Source: Tychonema sp. LEGE 06208
Lineage (GTDB): Bacteria > Cyanobacteriota > Cyanobacteriia > Cyanobacteriales > Microcoleaceae
Direction of reading: 5' to 3'
DNA: 36,854 bases
NCBI RefSeq assembly: GCF_015207505.1
Contig: NZ_JADEWT010000060.1
Span: 1-36,854, forward strand
In this document: positions 16,269 through 23,962 of the stretch, piece after piece
Layout of the letters: each line of letters opens with the position of its first letter
Position numbering within the stretch: the first letter of the stretch is position 1
The notes under the pieces: model-generated
What the model was told of the DNA's origin: nothing
Databases searched by the model: none
Seen by the model: the letters and a program-made list of their open reading frames with translations, nothing else
Translations under genes and position numbers: made by a program

Positions 16269-16319
16269 TGTGGAAAACTTGCCTTTTCCTGTGGAAAACC
16301 CCCCTTTTCCTGTGGAAAA
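16269..16319. promoter_or_regulatory. Three perfect DnaA boxes at 21-bp period
   Basis: TGTGGAAAA occurs at 16269-16277, 16290-16298 and 16311-16319, always in the same orientation and exactly 21 bp (two helical turns) apart. Its reverse complement TTTTCCACA is the DnaA box reported for cyanobacteria. The last two copies also extend to a small palindrome, TTTTCC-TGT-GGAAAA. The cluster lies in the gap after the TIGR03985 stop codon. It could be a DnaA-titrating or origin-like site, or simply a tandem duplication of a 21-bp unit. Confidence 0.65.
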
Positions 16320-16445
16320 GCGCCACAAAATGAAGTGCGATCGCTTGAATCCGATTGATAAAATTTCAAAAAATCTAGGAATACCGATCGCCCAAAAAGG
16401 CTTTCTTGCTCAATCCCAGAGTCTGCTGTTGGCTGCCGGTACAGC

Positions 16446-17405
16446 CTAGATATTTCCTCCTTCCTGCATCCTCTTTCCTGCTTCATTCTCTCCAGAATCG
16501 TAGCTAATTCGATCGGACTCGTAAGCCGGAGGCTCGACGTGAATTAAGATGCGTACAGGGCTGAAACGTTCTTCCAAACGGGCTTCTACTTCTTCTGTAA
16601 TCTGGTGAGCAGTTTCTACATCAGCCGCATTCACAATCATGTGCATATCAATAAACACTTGACGCCCGATCGCACCGCGAGAGGCGATCGAGTGACAGTT
16701 GACAACACCCGGTACATCCATTGCGATCGCGTGGATCGCTTCCGGGGCGATCGCCATTTCATCCACCAACCAAGGCAGATTTTCCCTTAAAACTTTCCAA
16801 CCGCTGCTAAATACCAAAACAGCCACAGGAAAAGACAAAAACACGTCTAGGGATTGCAATTGAGGTATATTCCAAACCTGCCCTTGCCAAACACCAATCA
16901 ACCCAGCAATTACCATAATTGTCACCCAAACATCGCTCATCGTGTGCTGAGCGTCAGCCACCAAAATCGCGCTACCGAGACGTTTCCCAACCCTGCGCTC
17001 GTAAAAAGTGACAAAAATATTAATCCCCAGTACGAGCAGCAATATCCACAGTTCATTTGGGGATATTTTGACAACTGTGCCACCTTTGAGCAACCTTTCA
17101 ACAGCGCCGCTGAGAATTTCAAAACAGGCAATTCCCAGAAAAACAGCTATTCCCAGAGCTCCGAGAGCGTCAAATTTCTGGTGTCCGTAGGGATGATCGC
17201 GATCGGGCTGCGGATTGGCATAATGATTAGTTACCAATCCTAAAATATTATTAGCGCTGTCCGTGACGCTGTGCAAAGCATCTGCCAGCAAACTGAGGGA
17301 ACCAGTCAGCCATCCCACGGCTGCTTTAATTGCCATCACCAGCAAATTTAGCAATAAGGTAATTATTAAAACCTTGCGGATTTCGGAACGGTTATCGGCT
17401 ACCAT
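16446..17405 (-). CDS. Cation diffusion facilitator (CDF) family metal exporter
   Basis: CDF proteins export divalent cations (Zn, Co, Fe, Mn, Cd) across the inner membrane in exchange for protons. Counting from the ATG at 17405, the protein has 319 residues with six predicted membrane helices, then a cytoplasmic ferredoxin-like domain. The transport site is complete: DALHSVTD (Asp42, His45, Asp49) in helix 2 and DAQHTMSD (Asp151, His154, Asp158) in helix 5. HPYGHQKFDALGAL is the conserved loop between helices. The cytoplasmic part shows GVVNCHSIASR and VFIDMHMIVNA strands typical of the C-terminal domain. The start at 17405 has GAGGAG five bases upstream; ATG/TTG codons at 17426/17429 would add eight residues without a better site. 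The metal cannot be told from sequence. Confidence 0.93.
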   Translation of the reverse strand: MVADNRSEIRKVLIITLLLNLLVMAIKAAVGWLTGSLSLLADALHSVTDSANNILGLVTNHYANPQPDRDHPYGHQKFDALGALGIAVFLGIACFEILSGAVERLLKGGTVVKISPNELWILLLVLGINIFVTFYERRVGKRLGSAILVADAQHTMSDVWVTIMVIAGLIGVWQGQVWNIPQLQSLDVFLSFPVAVLVFSSGWKVLRENLPWLVDEMAIAPEAIHAIAMDVPGVVNCHSIASRGAIGRQVFIDMHMIVNAADVETAHQITEEVEARLEERFSPVRILIHVEPPAYESDRISYDSGENEAGKRMQEGGNI

Positions 17406-17646
17406 AAAATCTCCTCGATCGGCCATCAAGTGTTATGGCTTCTAGTTTAAAGCCGATCGAGCGATCGCAAATTAAAAGTATTGTAGAATCTAGGTTGCGG
17501 TTAGATTTACATTCATTAATTTTGCCCAGCTTCTTGAGACAAATTGTAATTAATAGCATTCTCGCAGTCCAATTTAGCTGGCAGGTACTTCTTTTGGGTT
17601 ACTATATCTTTTATCATTAACAATTGTATGTTAAATTTCATTGCCC

Positions 17647-17994
17647 ATGTCTCTTTCTCCCCTGACACTGAATTTAATTGAAGGTTCTGTTTCCTTTAGC
17701 TTTTCCCCGCAAGCCGCGCGGGATTTGCAAAGCGAGATTGCAGCTTTGATGGAAAGCTTGAAAGCTGTAGCAGCCAAAACCGCTGGCGCTAAAGCTTCTC
17801 CCCAAAAACCGATGGAATATCGGTATGCGGGGGATGTATTTTTGGAGGTTTTTTGCAACCCGAATATCTGGCCAACTCCTTTTGCTGCGAAAGTGCTGAT
17901 TACGGTTAGGGACGATCGCGTGCGCGTCACCACCGAAGCCGAACTCAGCCGCCTGCGCGACGATCTCGCTCAGTATATCGAACAAGTCGGTTGA
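17647..17994 (+). CDS. Conserved hypothetical protein (115 aa)
   Basis: A small soluble protein with no signal peptide or membrane helix. It begins with beta strands (LTLNLIEGSVSFSFSPQ), followed by a helix DLQSEIAALMESLKAVAA, a short Ala/Lys/Pro linker, then YRYAGDVFLEVFCNPNIW and a C-terminal strand-helix unit (VLITVRDDRVRVTTEAELSRL, DDLAQYIEQVG). The ATG at 17647 is preferred to an in-frame TTG two codons upstream. Normal codon use and HIP1 sites inside the frame suggest a real gene. I cannot name the family; it has no operon partners. Confidence 0.6.
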   Translation: MSLSPLTLNLIEGSVSFSFSPQAARDLQSEIAALMESLKAVAAKTAGAKASPQKPMEYRYAGDVFLEVFCNPNIWPTPFAAKVLITVRDDRVRVTTEAELSRLRDDLAQYIEQVG

Positions 17995-18066
17995 GATGCT
18001 GCAACGTGAAACCCGCCGATTTGTCAAGGTTAAATGCCCATTATAATCATTGGGTTTTGGCTTCAG

Positions 18067-18206
18067 TAGGGTGCGTCAGCTAGGGTTCTTTTATCGATAA
18101 TTGATAGACTCTCTTCTGACGCACCCTAGGACTAATTGGCTGAATAAGGTGCGTCAGCTAGGTTTCTTTTATCGGTAATTAAGAGACTCTCTTCTGACGC
18201 ACCCTA
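18067..18206. repeat. Tandem MITE-like element, two copies at 78-bp period
   Basis: Copy 1 (18067-18128) and copy 2 (18146-18206) each have terminal inverted repeats AGGGTGCGTCAG ... CTGACGCACCCT (AAGGTGCGTCAG at the left of copy 2) around about 36 bp of AT-rich sequence that is nearly the same in both (TTCTTTTATCG, AGACTCTCTT). Copies are flanked by TA. They contain no reading frame. The structure fits a miniature inverted-repeat element duplicated in tandem, or a strong hairpin pair between two genes. Confidence 0.8.
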
Positions 18207-18229
18207 GGACTAATTTCTAATTGCTAGTT

Positions 18230-19060
18230 TTAGTTTTTTGTCAGGGGATAGCTATCCGCCGGCGAAGCCGACCATTCCCACATTGAACCTGCATAATTCT
18301 TAGCATTAAATCCCAAATTTTTCAAGACACAAGTCAACCATGCAGACCTAACTCCCCCAGTACAATAACTCACAATTTCCGTTGACTGCGAAACTCCTTT
18401 CTGCTGCAACATAGCGACAATTTCCTCGCGTTCCAGCAGTTTTCCCTGCTTGTTTGTCAACTCTTTGTAGTAGAGATGCACCGCACCGGGAATGTGACCG
18501 CCCCTGGTTTCTCCGTAAGGCGTTTTACCTGCATATTCTCGCGGTTCCCTCGCATCAATCACTGCTAAATTAGCATTGCCTAAAATAGCTTTTAAATCAT
18601 CTCGATTGATTTCTCTATTCGAGCGGCGAGATACAATAAAATCTCCTGGCTGCGATGGATGATTTGTGCGGTTTGTGCGATCGATTCCAGCTTTAACAAA
18701 AGCTCGATATCCTCCATCGACAAACACAGCTTTTTCGTGTCCCAAAGTTCGCAGCATCCAAACAATCCGCCCGTCTTCGCCCCAGCCTTTCGCGGAATCC
18801 GCAATGACAATGACTGGTTGGTCTTGACAAATTCCCAATGCTTGCAATTTTTCTGTTAAAACTGCATCATCTTCGATAATTTTACCTTGGTGCGGAAAGT
18901 CGGAACAGGCAAATTGCTGCCAAGTTACGGGAATAGCTGGCGGCAGACGGCAAAACCACTTTAACACAGGTTCACGAGCATCCAGCAGAGTAGCTCTGCC
19001 TGACAGCAATTCCTTAGCAATATCTGCGCTAACAATCCAATTATCTGCTAAGTTACACAT
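18230..19060 (-). CDS. Sulfurtransferase (two-domain rhodanese; thiosulfate or mercaptopyruvate type)
   Basis: Transfers sulfane sulfur from thiosulfate or 3-mercaptopyruvate to cyanide or a thiol acceptor in the cytoplasm. The 276 residues form two rhodanese domains. The N-terminal domain (to about 125) is structural: the loop where Cys would sit reads ADSAKGWGEDGR and has no Cys. The C-terminal domain carries DAREPREYAG at 169-178, GHIPGAVHL at 188-196, the active-site loop CTGGVRS with Cys233, and the family end YAGSMWEWSASPADSYPL. CTGGVRS differs slightly from the CRxGxR loop of classical thiosulfate rhodaneses and the CGxGVT loop of mercaptopyruvate enzymes, so the donor is uncertain. 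It ends 24 bp from the MITE-like repeat. Confidence 0.9.
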   Translation of the reverse strand: MCNLADNWIVSADIAKELLSGRATLLDAREPVLKWFCRLPPAIPVTWQQFACSDFPHQGKIIEDDAVLTEKLQALGICQDQPVIVIADSAKGWGEDGRIVWMLRTLGHEKAVFVDGGYRAFVKAGIDRTNRTNHPSQPGDFIVSRRSNREINRDDLKAILGNANLAVIDAREPREYAGKTPYGETRGGHIPGAVHLYYKELTNKQGKLLEREEIVAMLQQKGVSQSTEIVSYCTGGVRSAWLTCVLKNLGFNAKNYAGSMWEWSASPADSYPLTKN

Positions 19061-19074
19061 AAATTAAAGATAGT

Positions 19075-19722
19075 TTACTTAACAATTTTTGCTGTTTTAG
19101 CAGCACAGTTTAAAACCCCATTAGTATTAATGGGATTGGCTGGTTTAATCTTGCCATTAGCTACATTTACACACAAAATTGTTTGCCTCTTGTTGCCTAC
19201 TAAAAAAACTCCTCCCACAAAACTTTTAAAATTAGCTTGGTTCGACACTGCATAATTAAATACAGCTTTGTTTCCGGTATTAATTGAATATTTGTAATTA
19301 ACTGTGTCAGCTTTAATGCGACCTAGACCTAGATTGGCAACAGAACTTGTAAAACCCGTATTGTTTGCATAGTAGGCTTGCTGACCTTTATTCATCGCTG
19401 CCACATATTGTTTAGCTGCTGATTCCTGAGCTTTCAAGGTTGGCGACAATTGAGCCTGAGCGACTGTAGCAAAAACAACTGGCAAAGTTATAGCTGCGAT
19501 CGCAACTTTCCTCTGCCGATTGCGACAGCTACGAATCCGGCTTGTAACATTGCTGCAAATTTGAGTCGCGCTAGGAAAACAGAACTGCTGTGTCCTAACA
19601 GTTGTTTGGCGTTCCCCTAAAAATTCTCCCTCAATCTTTCCCTGAAATTTATCGGCAAACCTACTTGACAAAAGCGGGATTATTTGCAACAACTTTGCGT
19701 GAATAGAGCGGGTGAGTAACAT
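19075..19722 (-). CDS. Exported type IV pilin-like (G/H family) protein with unusual N terminus
   Basis: The part from about residue 90 on matches the cyanobacterial type IV pilin-like G/H family: KAQESAAKQYVAAMNKGQQ, AYYANNTGF, LGLGRIKADTVNYKYSI and a late Cys pair (ILCVNV, VLNCAAK) that would close the C-terminal loop. Normal members begin with a prepilin leader ending G-FTLIELLV. Here the hydrophobic segment is VAIAAITLPVVFATVAQA followed by Q, which reads as a signal-peptidase I signal, preceded by a basic RNRQRK. Ahead of it lies an extra 65-70 residue leader from the ATG at 19722 with no family match, so the true start may be later or the leader may be a remnant of other sequence. 215 residues as drawn. 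It is probably exported but not assembled as a pilin. Confidence 0.65.
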   Translation of the reverse strand: MLLTRSIHAKLLQIIPLLSSRFADKFQGKIEGEFLGERQTTVRTQQFCFPSATQICSNVTSRIRSCRNRQRKVAIAAITLPVVFATVAQAQLSPTLKAQESAAKQYVAAMNKGQQAYYANNTGFTSSVANLGLGRIKADTVNYKYSINTGNKAVFNYAVSNQANFKSFVGGVFLVGNKRQTILCVNVANGKIKPANPINTNGVLNCAAKTAKIVK

Positions 19723-19726
19723 ACAA

Positions 19727-20788
19727 TTAAACTAATTGTTTTGCTTGAAACTGTTTCAACTCTCCAGGAGCAACCGTGCCGTGTTCCGTGATAATTCCTG
19801 AAATTAATTCGGCCGGAGTTACGTCAAAAGCGGGATTGTAAAATTCTACACCCTCTGGACAAATTCGCGTAGTTCCAACTTGATACATTTCCACAGCATC
19901 GCGTTCTTCAATGGGGATTTGGCTGCCGTCTGAAAGTTCAAAATCAATTGTTGATAAAGGTGCGGCGACAAAGAAGGGGACGTTGTGAGCTTTGGCAACA
20001 ATTGCTAAACTGTAAGTACCAATTTTATTGGCTGCGTCGCCGTTAGCAGCGATTCTGTCTGCACCGACAACTACTGCGTGAATCATGCCGAGTTTCATGC
20101 AGTGGGCGGCCATATTGTCGGCTATTAATGTGACGGGAATTCCTTCTTGCACGCATTCCCAAGTTGTGAGTTTTGCACCTTGGAGACGGGGGCGAGTTTC
20201 GTCTGCAAAAACTCTGCCGAGTCTGCCTTCTCGCCAAGCAGAACGAATTACACCTAATGCTGTTCCGTAACCTGCTGTAGCTAAGGCACCGGCGTTGCAG
20301 TGAGTTAGTAAGTTCAATTTTTCGGGTGTTGCTGGCAGAACTTCTAAGCCTTTGTCGCCGATATCTTTGCAAGTTTGCAAGTCTTCGGCTTGAATGGTTT
20401 TGGCCATTTCTAACAAAGTTTTTTGGATTTGTTCGACGGAACCGCTAGTTTTTTCGGCGGTTTTGAGCATTCGGGATATCGCCCAAAACAAATTAACGGC
20501 TGTGGGACGAGTCGATCGCAATAATTCACCAACTTGTTCTAGTTTAGCGAGAAATTCGGTGCGATCGCCCGTTTCGATTTCCCTCGCGCCCAAATACATC
20601 CCGTAGGCTGCCGCTACGCCGATCGCCGGAGCACCTCGGACTATCATAGTTTTAATCGCCTCAGCCATATCTTGAGAGTGGCTAATTTCGACTACACCGT
20701 ATTCTTGCGGCAGTCGGTTTTGGTCAATTAGCAGAACTCGGTCTTCTTTCCAAGTGATGGGGGAAACTGGGGAGTTTTGAGCTGTCAT
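19727..20788 (-). CDS. mtnA: S-methyl-5-thioribose-1-phosphate isomerase
   Basis: Isomerises 5-methylthioribose-1-phosphate to 5-methylthioribulose-1-phosphate in the methionine salvage pathway, recycling methylthioadenosine left from polyamine synthesis. 353 residues, the usual length for bacterial MtnA. The substrate-binding [13 protein letters not shown] is at 51-63, catalytic Cys164 in [23 protein letters not shown] at 197-208, catalytic Asp244 in [18 protein letters not shown], and a C-terminal [19 protein letters not shown]. No other mtn gene is adjacent. The neighbouring pilin-like gene starts only 4 bp after its stop and may be co-transcribed. Confidence 0.96.
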   Translation of the reverse strand: MTAQNSPVSPITWKEDRVLLIDQNRLPQEYGVVEISHSQDMAEAIKTMIVRGAPAIGVAAAYGMYLGAREIETGDRTEFLAKLEQVGELLRSTRPTAVNLFWAISRMLKTAEKTSGSVEQIQKTLLEMAKTIQAEDLQTCKDIGDKGLEVLPATPEKLNLLTHCNAGALATAGYGTALGVIRSAWREGRLGRVFADETRPRLQGAKLTTWECVQEGIPVTLIADNMAAHCMKLGMIHAVVVGADRIAANGDAANKIGTYSLAIVAKAHNVPFFVAAPLSTIDFELSDGSQIPIEERDAVEMYQVGTTRICPEGVEFYNPAFDVTPAELISGIITEHGTVAPGELKQFQAKQLV

Positions 20789-21093
20789 CGATTTCAGTTA
20801 TGTGAGGGACAAGTTTCTATGATGCCATGAAGGCGACTATTTCTCTATATTATGGGTGACAGGCTGGATTTGCCAAAATCGTCCCTACAATCTTAGAATG
20901 CTATTTAATCTCAAATAGACTTGCTGCATAAATTTTTGATTGATGGGTCCTCTGATGTCCGATCGATTGACCGCAATCAGATTCGTTCGTAGTTCGGACT
21001 TAAGTCCTCCGCCAAGCAAGCGTATGCAATTCCGCACTACAAACCTTTTTTTGTGACGATGGTCTGTTCCTTTAGTCCGATCGCTATAGATAA
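20789..21093. other. Intergenic region with a degenerate dispersed palindrome
   Basis: About 305 bp without a gene. At 20988-21047 lies TTCGTAGTTCGGACTTAAG followed by TCCTCCGCC and, 20 bp later, AATTCCGCACTACAAACC. This is a degraded copy of the same GTAGTGCGGAC/GTCCGCACTAC palindromic element seen at 23724 and 33883. The remainder is AT-rich and probably holds the mtnA promoter. Confidence 0.55.
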
Positions 21094-21681
21094 CTATCTG
21101 CCTATATTGCGCTTCATGCGATCGAGTTCTTCCTGAGCTTCCCAGTGTTGAAACTTGTCTTCGAGAGGGTCTGCAGCATTAAAACTGTTATAATTATAGG
21201 TTTGATTCCAACCCTTGGTATCCCAATTCTGCTCTGCTTTAGTAGTAGTTTGAGCGGCCGCGGCCACAGCCGCTTCCGCTGCTTTTGAGCGAACTTCTTT
21301 TCGCCGCAATTGAATTTGGCGGTACAGTTCTTTTGCTCTTTCAATTCGTTCTTTGCAGCCCTGCATTTGTCCCCAGCGCTGATTTCCCTGACGCAGCAAA
21401 GCCGCTTGTCGCTCTTGGGCTGCTTGAGCTAAATCCAGCCTTTGAGCTGCTTTAGCTTTGTTTGCTCGATCGTTCCAGCGCTGAATTTCTTGGGCGGCCA
21501 AGAGAATTTCTGCTTGCAGTGTTTTTTCTTGTTTCTGGATTTCGAGAATCAGCCGCAGAGTATCTTCTTCTTGTTCCTTCAGTTGTTCTTCTATTGCTTG
21601 CAATTCCAGATGGGGATTGCTGCGTAAAAATTCTTCTAATTTGGTTTCTAGAAAGCGGCTGAAATCGTCAAATAAGCCCAT
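21094..21681 (-). CDS. TIGR04376 family protein (cyanobacterial coiled-coil protein)
   Basis: 195 residues of a cyanobacteria-specific family with no known function. The N terminus MGLFDDFSRFLETKLEEFLRS is the conserved family start. Residues about 25-130 form a long charged coiled coil with IEEQLKEQEEDTLRLI, QEIQRWNDRANKAKAA and KERIERAKELYRQIQ. An Ala-rich linker follows (AAEAAVAAAAQ), then DPLEDKFQHWEAQEELDRMKR, the conserved C-terminal motif. The overall design resembles PspA-like or small membrane-associated coiled-coil proteins but no PspA signature is visible. Start ATG at 21681. Its upstream flank is a long STRR array. Confidence 0.85.
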   Translation of the reverse strand: MGLFDDFSRFLETKLEEFLRSNPHLELQAIEEQLKEQEEDTLRLILEIQKQEKTLQAEILLAAQEIQRWNDRANKAKAAQRLDLAQAAQERQAALLRQGNQRWGQMQGCKERIERAKELYRQIQLRRKEVRSKAAEAAVAAAAQTTTKAEQNWDTKGWNQTYNYNSFNAADPLEDKFQHWEAQEELDRMKRNIGR

Positions 21682-21697
21682 TTTTTATAATTCCTCA

Positions 21698-21839
21698 GTT
21701 ATTAGTTATTGGTTATTGGTTATTGGTTATTGGTTATTGGTTATTAGTTATTGGTTATTGGTTATTGGTTATTAGTTATTCGTTATTCGTTATTCGTTAT
21801 TGGTTATTAGTTATTCGTTATTCGTTATTCGTTATTCGT
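21698..21839. repeat. STRR array, GTTATT(G/A/C) heptamer, about 20 units
   Basis: About 142 bp of perfectly phased 7-bp units of the form GTTATTN, where N is G, A or C in different copies. It lies immediately upstream of the TIGR04376 start (within 20 bp of the start codon), so it may occupy the promoter or leader of that gene. Confidence 0.92.
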
Positions 21840-22053
21840 CATCAATCATTAGTTGTGGCTTATTATAGCCTTTCTTAAAAAGATGAGGTGCACTCCTATT
21901 CCCTGAATATCGGGACTTTACAGCCTTATTACATACCTCATTTATCTGATAAATGCTATATAACTGTTTTCAACCTTTGTGAAGTACAGCCTCATAATTG
22001 CCAATTACCCATTACCTTTTTCCCAATTACCCATCACCAACCCGTAACAGATC

Positions 22054-22188
22054 ACTGATGACTGATGACTAATGACTGATGACTGATGACTAATGACTAA
22101 TGACTAATGACTAATGACTAATGACTAATGACTAATGACTAATGACTAATGACTGATGACTAATGACTAATGACTAATGACTAATGAC
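22054..22188. repeat. STRR array, ACTAATG/ACTGATG heptamer, about 19 units
   Basis: About 135 bp of 7-bp units ACTAATG, with ACTGATG variants at the ends and once inside. It ends three bases before the stop codon of the PilP-like gene. Its sequence is unrelated to the GTTATTN array 215 bp away. The 21840-22053 stretch between the arrays contains no gene. Confidence 0.92.
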
Positions 22189-22191
22189 CTA

Positions 22192-23415
22192 TTAGAACTT
22201 TTGACCGACAAAAACCGATCGCACATCTCCGCCCTTGCGGATCACTGCTTCTTGATTTTTGATTTCTGCCAGAGTCCAACCGCTAGCGCCGATGCTTTCG
22301 CCCACATAAATTCTGCGGGCTACGCCGTCTACTTCAAACAAAGCAGCAGATCGATCGCCCAACTCCAAAATTCCCACCAGCGTGTGCGCGGAAGTCGAGG
22401 CGCTGCTGACTGCTGGTGCCGATTCCCTCGCTGCTGGTGCCGGCGCAGATTGGCCTGCTGCTGGTGCCGGTTCGGTTTCGCGAGCCAAAATCTTCGGCTG
22501 GGGAGCCTCCGACTGGGAAGCGGCCACGGGACTTCGATTCCCGGCTGCTGCGATCGCCCTACCCGAGACTGAAGCAGCCGACGAGGGAGAACCTGCGACG
22601 GTTTGAGGAGCCTGAGTCACCGTCACCTGAGCCGGAGGAGCCGGAGCCACCGTCACCTGAGCGGGGGGAGGGATGACTACGACTTGGGGCGCGGGTGCTC
22701 CCGGCTGGGCGGCGACTTGTTCTAGGGCATCAGCGATGCGGTTGACTGCTGTCGAAAGACCTGCGGTTGGTGGCGGCGCGCCGGAAATTGCAATGCTCGG
22801 CAGCGTTCCTGGTGTGGCGGCTCCGGGAACTCCGGCAAGTTGCGATTTGGACTGGGGTGCTTTGTTTTGTTCGATTGATACTAGCGAGCGCTGCGCGTAT
22901 TCTACAAACTTCGTGTCTGGTGTTGTTTTGCCGCTTGCAGTTGGCGTTTCTGGTGCGGGGGCGACGGCGGCGGGCAAGCGTACCAGTCCAGACTTGCTGG
23001 CGAGCCACAATCCCATGACTAAGAGCAGCGATCCAAATGCTGCTCCCAGCAGGATTTTGTCGAAGGATTGTTTAGACTGCTGTTTTTTGGTTGTTTCTAG
23101 AGCGACTTGGCGGGCGAGCGCTTCTACGTCTTTTTCGCTAGCTTGCGGAGACTGGGGTGTCAACTGCGACAAAACTATTTGAGGTACCGAGATCGATTTG
23201 AGCGCCACGAATTCTGGTCGTGTCGGCTCGGCTGGCAGTCCGCCGCTGCCGTCGCAGGCTCGATCGACTCCTTCAAACAGTTCGTCCATCAACCGATCGG
23301 CATAGGACTCAACTGCCACTGCTTCGGCTGGAACTTTTTCGACTGTCGCCACTACGGCGATCGGATCTGACGTTGATTCCAAAGGCATCTGTTTGGCGAT
23401 TACTTTTTGAGACAT
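22192..23415 (-). CDS. Membrane-anchored protein with PilP/GspC-like C-terminal domain
   Basis: 407 residues counted from the ATG at 23415; a TTG nine codons upstream is in frame but has no better ribosome site. Layout: a cytoplasmic N-terminal region of about 120 residues ending in helical EKDVEALARQVALETTKK, one membrane helix (ILLGAAFGSLLLVMGLWLAS, about 121-140), a long Pro/Ala/Val-rich periplasmic linker with repeated APAP and PPAQVTV motifs, and a compact C-terminal domain (TLVGILELGDRSAALFEVDG, ARRIYVGESIGASGWTL, DVRSVFVGQKF). That last domain has the pattern of PilP/GspC homology domains, in which a small beta-sandwich binds the outer-membrane secretin. A role in type IV pili or secretion is inferred from this alone; no pil genes are adjacent. 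Codon GC content in the linker is clearly higher than in neighbouring genes. Confidence 0.7.
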   Translation of the reverse strand: MSQKVIAKQMPLESTSDPIAVVATVEKVPAEAVAVESYADRLMDELFEGVDRACDGSGGLPAEPTRPEFVALKSISVPQIVLSQLTPQSPQASEKDVEALARQVALETTKKQQSKQSFDKILLGAAFGSLLLVMGLWLASKSGLVRLPAAVAPAPETPTASGKTTPDTKFVEYAQRSLVSIEQNKAPQSKSQLAGVPGAATPGTLPSIAISGAPPPTAGLSTAVNRIADALEQVAAQPGAPAPQVVVIPPPAQVTVAPAPPAQVTVTQAPQTVAGSPSSAASVSGRAIAAAGNRSPVAASQSEAPQPKILARETEPAPAAGQSAPAPAARESAPAVSSASTSAHTLVGILELGDRSAALFEVDGVARRIYVGESIGASGWTLAEIKNQEAVIRKGGDVRSVFVGQKF

Positions 23416-23723
23416 AGTTTTCTGTTGGCTCCCGCTCGACAACCCTGAGATTGTCTGGTTCAGACTTCTACAAGATACTTGTGATGTTGACCAATTCTTT
23501 GCTCAGAACAGGTCAATTGTAGCTTAACCTCACCATATTTTAGTGGTCAATCAATTTACTTTGCCCGATCGACTTTTGTTGTACTTACTTTTGGGCTTTT
23601 TGACGCTTTTTTGCTACCGAGCTTACTAAAGCTGACTGCTTATACACTTTTAACCATATTTGTCAACCCCGTTTAGCGGTAATTCGCCGATTTTGACAGA
23701 AAACTTGAATTTGATGATAGAGG

Positions 23724-23755
23724 CTCGTAGTGCGGTGAAGTCCGCACTAAGAACC
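23724..23755. repeat. Dispersed palindromic element (GTAGTGCGG / CCGCACTA)
   Basis: TAGTGCGG and its reverse complement CCGCACTA are separated by a 6-nt loop, followed by AGAACC. Related sequences lie at 20988-21047 and 33883-33900, so this is a dispersed family rather than a local terminator. It abuts the truncated end of the MazF relic. Confidence 0.65.
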
Positions 23756-23763
23756 GGGTTGCG

Positions 23764-23902
23764 CGTGGGGACACGATATCATGTCTTGTTACCAAGTCAA
23801 GCTACAGGTTTGACCAAAGATTCTGTTGCTAATCTATCTCAAATTTTGACTGCGGACAAAACGTTTTTAGGGGAGCGTGCGGGAGTGCTACCAGAATCTT
23901 GA
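23764..23902 (+). pseudogene. C-terminal relic of a MazF/PemK-type toxin
   Basis: The frame reads GTRYHVLLPSQATGLTKDS then VANLSQILTADKTFLGERAG and VLPES before the stop. This matches the second half of MazF/PemK endoribonucleases (GL.kdS.v...qi.tvdk..L.er.G.L). The first half, with the catalytic Arg strand and the substrate loop, is missing; upstream the frame runs into the palindromic repeat at 23724-23755. No MazE-like antitoxin frame was found beside it. An 80-codon open frame starting at 23660 covers this relic but its first 35 codons have no family match. Confidence 0.6.
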
Positions 23903-23962
23903 CAAGCACAAACAGACGAAGGATTGCGATCGGTTTTGTATCTATAGTAGCACTGCCCAAAA

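Larger units (their letters stand above)
23443..23962. other. Intergenic region holding repeat and toxin relic
   Basis: 520 bp. The first 200 bp carry AT-rich sequence likely to include the promoter of the PilP-like gene. The remainder carries the palindromic repeat and the MazF relic listed separately. No intact gene was seen. Confidence 0.5.

Noticed and set aside
21698..22188. Possible CRISPR array in the repeat-rich gap
   Set aside because: The units are 7 bp long and contiguous with no spacers; these are STRR arrays.
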